Below, in pieces: positions 63,355 through 64,000 of a stretch of 64,000 nucleotides of DNA (positions are counted from its first letter, which is position 1; the number at the start of each line of letters is the position of its first letter). Below the pieces are notes generated by a model, which did no database searches, was not told where the DNA came from, and saw nothing but the letters and a program-made list of their open reading frames with translations. The DNA comes from Bradyrhizobium sp. JYMT SZCCT0180 (GTDB lineage Bacteria; Pseudomonadota; Alphaproteobacteria; Rhizobiales; Xanthobacteraceae): NCBI RefSeq assembly GCF_018130165.1, contig NZ_JAFCLZ010000009.1, positions 237,281-301,280 on the forward strand. Reading direction: 5' to 3'. The translations under genes and the position numbers were made by a program.

Positions 63355-63813
63355 TCACGCCCGCTTTCCATAGACCACATCGGCCCGCTTCTCGAATGCC
63401 GCGGCAAAGCGGTGGAACGCGGTGTCGAACATCGTGCCCATCAGCATCGCCAGCATCCGGCTCTTGAATTCGTAGGAGATGAAGAATCCGACATCGCAAT
63501 CGGTTTCGGATTTGGGCTCGAAGCTCCAGCGGTTTTCGAGATTGCTGAACGGCCCCTTCAAATACTCCACCAGGATCTTCAGATTCGCACGATCGAGCGT
63601 CACCCGGCTGGTGAAGGTTTCCCGCACCAGCTTGAACGACACCGTCATGTCGGCAACCACGATCTCGGTGCCGTCGGGCTGCGCCATGCGCTGACGGATT
63701 TTCAGCGAATGGCATAACGGCACGAATTCCGGATAGCGCTCGACGTCGGCGACCAGATCGAACATCTGCTGGGCGGTGTGATGCGCCCGCCGCTTGCTTG
63801 AAAACCTCGGCAT
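63355..63813 (-). CDS. Coq10/START-type (RatA-like) protein
   Basis: 152 residues from ATG 63813. START fold: HHTAQQMFDLVADVERYPEF (split name Coq10-like N-terminus), VPLCHSLKIRQR, VGFFISYEFKSRMLAML. Probably a ubiquinone-binding protein; automatic names such as RatA toxin are not supported by context. 1 bp before the dehydrogenase start. Confidence 0.85.
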   Translation of the reverse strand: MPRFSSKRRAHHTAQQMFDLVADVERYPEFVPLCHSLKIRQRMAQPDGTEIVVADMTVSFKLVRETFTSRVTLDRANLKILVEYLKGPFSNLENRWSFEPKSETDCDVGFFISYEFKSRMLAMLMGTMFDTAFHRFAAAFEKRADVVYGKRA

Positions 63814-63821
63814 CGGCTATC

Positions 63822-64000
63822 TCAGCGGGATCGCGCCGCGCGCGCTGCCTGCAGCTTGGCGAAATCATCGCCGGCGTGATGCGAAGAGCGGGTCAGCGGG
63901 CTCGCCGACACCATCAGGAACCCCTTGGTGTAGGCGACCTTCTCGTATCCTGCGAACTCGTCCGGGGTGACGTAGCGCATCACGGCGTGGTGCTTGCGGG
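63822..64000 (-). CDS. lipA: lipoyl synthase, C-terminal part (runs off window)
   Basis: The frame from 64000 to the stop at 63822 reads [19 protein letters not shown] then [22 protein letters not shown], the conserved C-terminus of LipA including the terminal Ser motif. The radical-SAM cysteines lie outside the window. Next to a Coq10-type gene, a common alphaproteobacterial order. Confidence 0.9.
   Translation of the reverse strand, partial: RKHHAVMRYVTPDEFAGYEKVAYTKGFLMVSASPLTRSSHHAGDDFAKLQAARAARSR

Noticed and set aside
63355..63813. RatA-type toxin of a toxin-antitoxin pair
   Set aside because: The START/Coq10 fold and neighbours (lipA, dehydrogenase) fit a ubiquinone-binding protein; no antitoxin gene.

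Overview
The window looks like a piece of a Bradyrhizobium (or close Nitrobacteraceae) chromosome. The GC content is high. The housekeeping order rlpA / D-Ala-D-Ala carboxypeptidase / tmk / holB / metG / tatD / MBL hydrolase, and the block dusB-ntrB-ntrC-ntrY-ntrX-hfq-hflX next to ispDF-cinA, are alphaproteobacterial arrangements. Many of the very small proteins at the left resemble families I associate with bradyrhizobial genomic islands. Species cannot be fixed from this alone.

Layout. (1) 1-13.2 kb is an accessory island. It holds a terminase small/large pair without portal or capsid genes, about twenty very small genes (zinc ribbons, a ribbon-helix-helix protein and its truncated copy, membrane miniproteins, acidic or coiled-coil proteins), a frameshifted short ATP-dependent DNA ligase, a lone KAP-type P-loop NTPase, several strong hairpins, and at 13.16-13.20 kb the 5' half of a tRNA-Ser beside repeated TGGACCCAA motifs, which looks like an attachment-site scar. 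(2) 13.4-20.1 kb has a double-barrel outer-membrane protein and a three-gene operon (class III nucleotide cyclase with TolB-like/TPR regions, PAP2/vanadium-haloperoxidase-type phosphatase, non-secreted subtilisin) bracketed by two near-identical 163-bp direct repeats. Each repeat encodes the same 32-residue membrane peptide. This is the most system-like unfamiliar unit in the window. (3) 20.5-31 kb is the cell-wall/housekeeping operon; its MetRS has an unusual lysine-rich histone-H1-like N-terminal extension. (4) 31-43.7 kb is catabolic and transport: acyl-CoA ligase with a fused TRAP permease and binding protein, enoyl-CoA hydratase, cobalt-type nitrile hydratase (alpha, beta, activator) and a second three-part TRAP transporter behind a palindromic operator. 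(5) 43.7-50.6 kb: repeat-rich autotransporter, queC, mazG, a membrane protein, hflX. (6) 50.6-64 kb: hfq, the NtrYX and NtrBC two-component systems, dusB, ispDF, a CinA-type amidase, a ThDP enzyme with a beta-hydroxyacid dehydrogenase, a Coq10-type START protein, and the 3' end of lipA.

How genes work together. The dusB-ntrBC-ntrYX-hfq-hflX run links tRNA modification, nitrogen sensing and RNA-level regulation. The nitrile hydratase genes overlap stop-to-start and face the same way as the downstream TRAP transporter, suggesting uptake and hydration of a nitrile or handling of its acid product. The DctP/DctQM/ligase operon suggests uptake and CoA activation of an organic acid. The cyclase-phosphatase-protease operon suggests signalling coupled to two enzymatic effectors, but its role is unknown.

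Limits: no database search was possible. Family calls rest on motifs read by eye, starts are judged from Shine-Dalgarno-like sequence and family length, and small-gene calls are the least certain.
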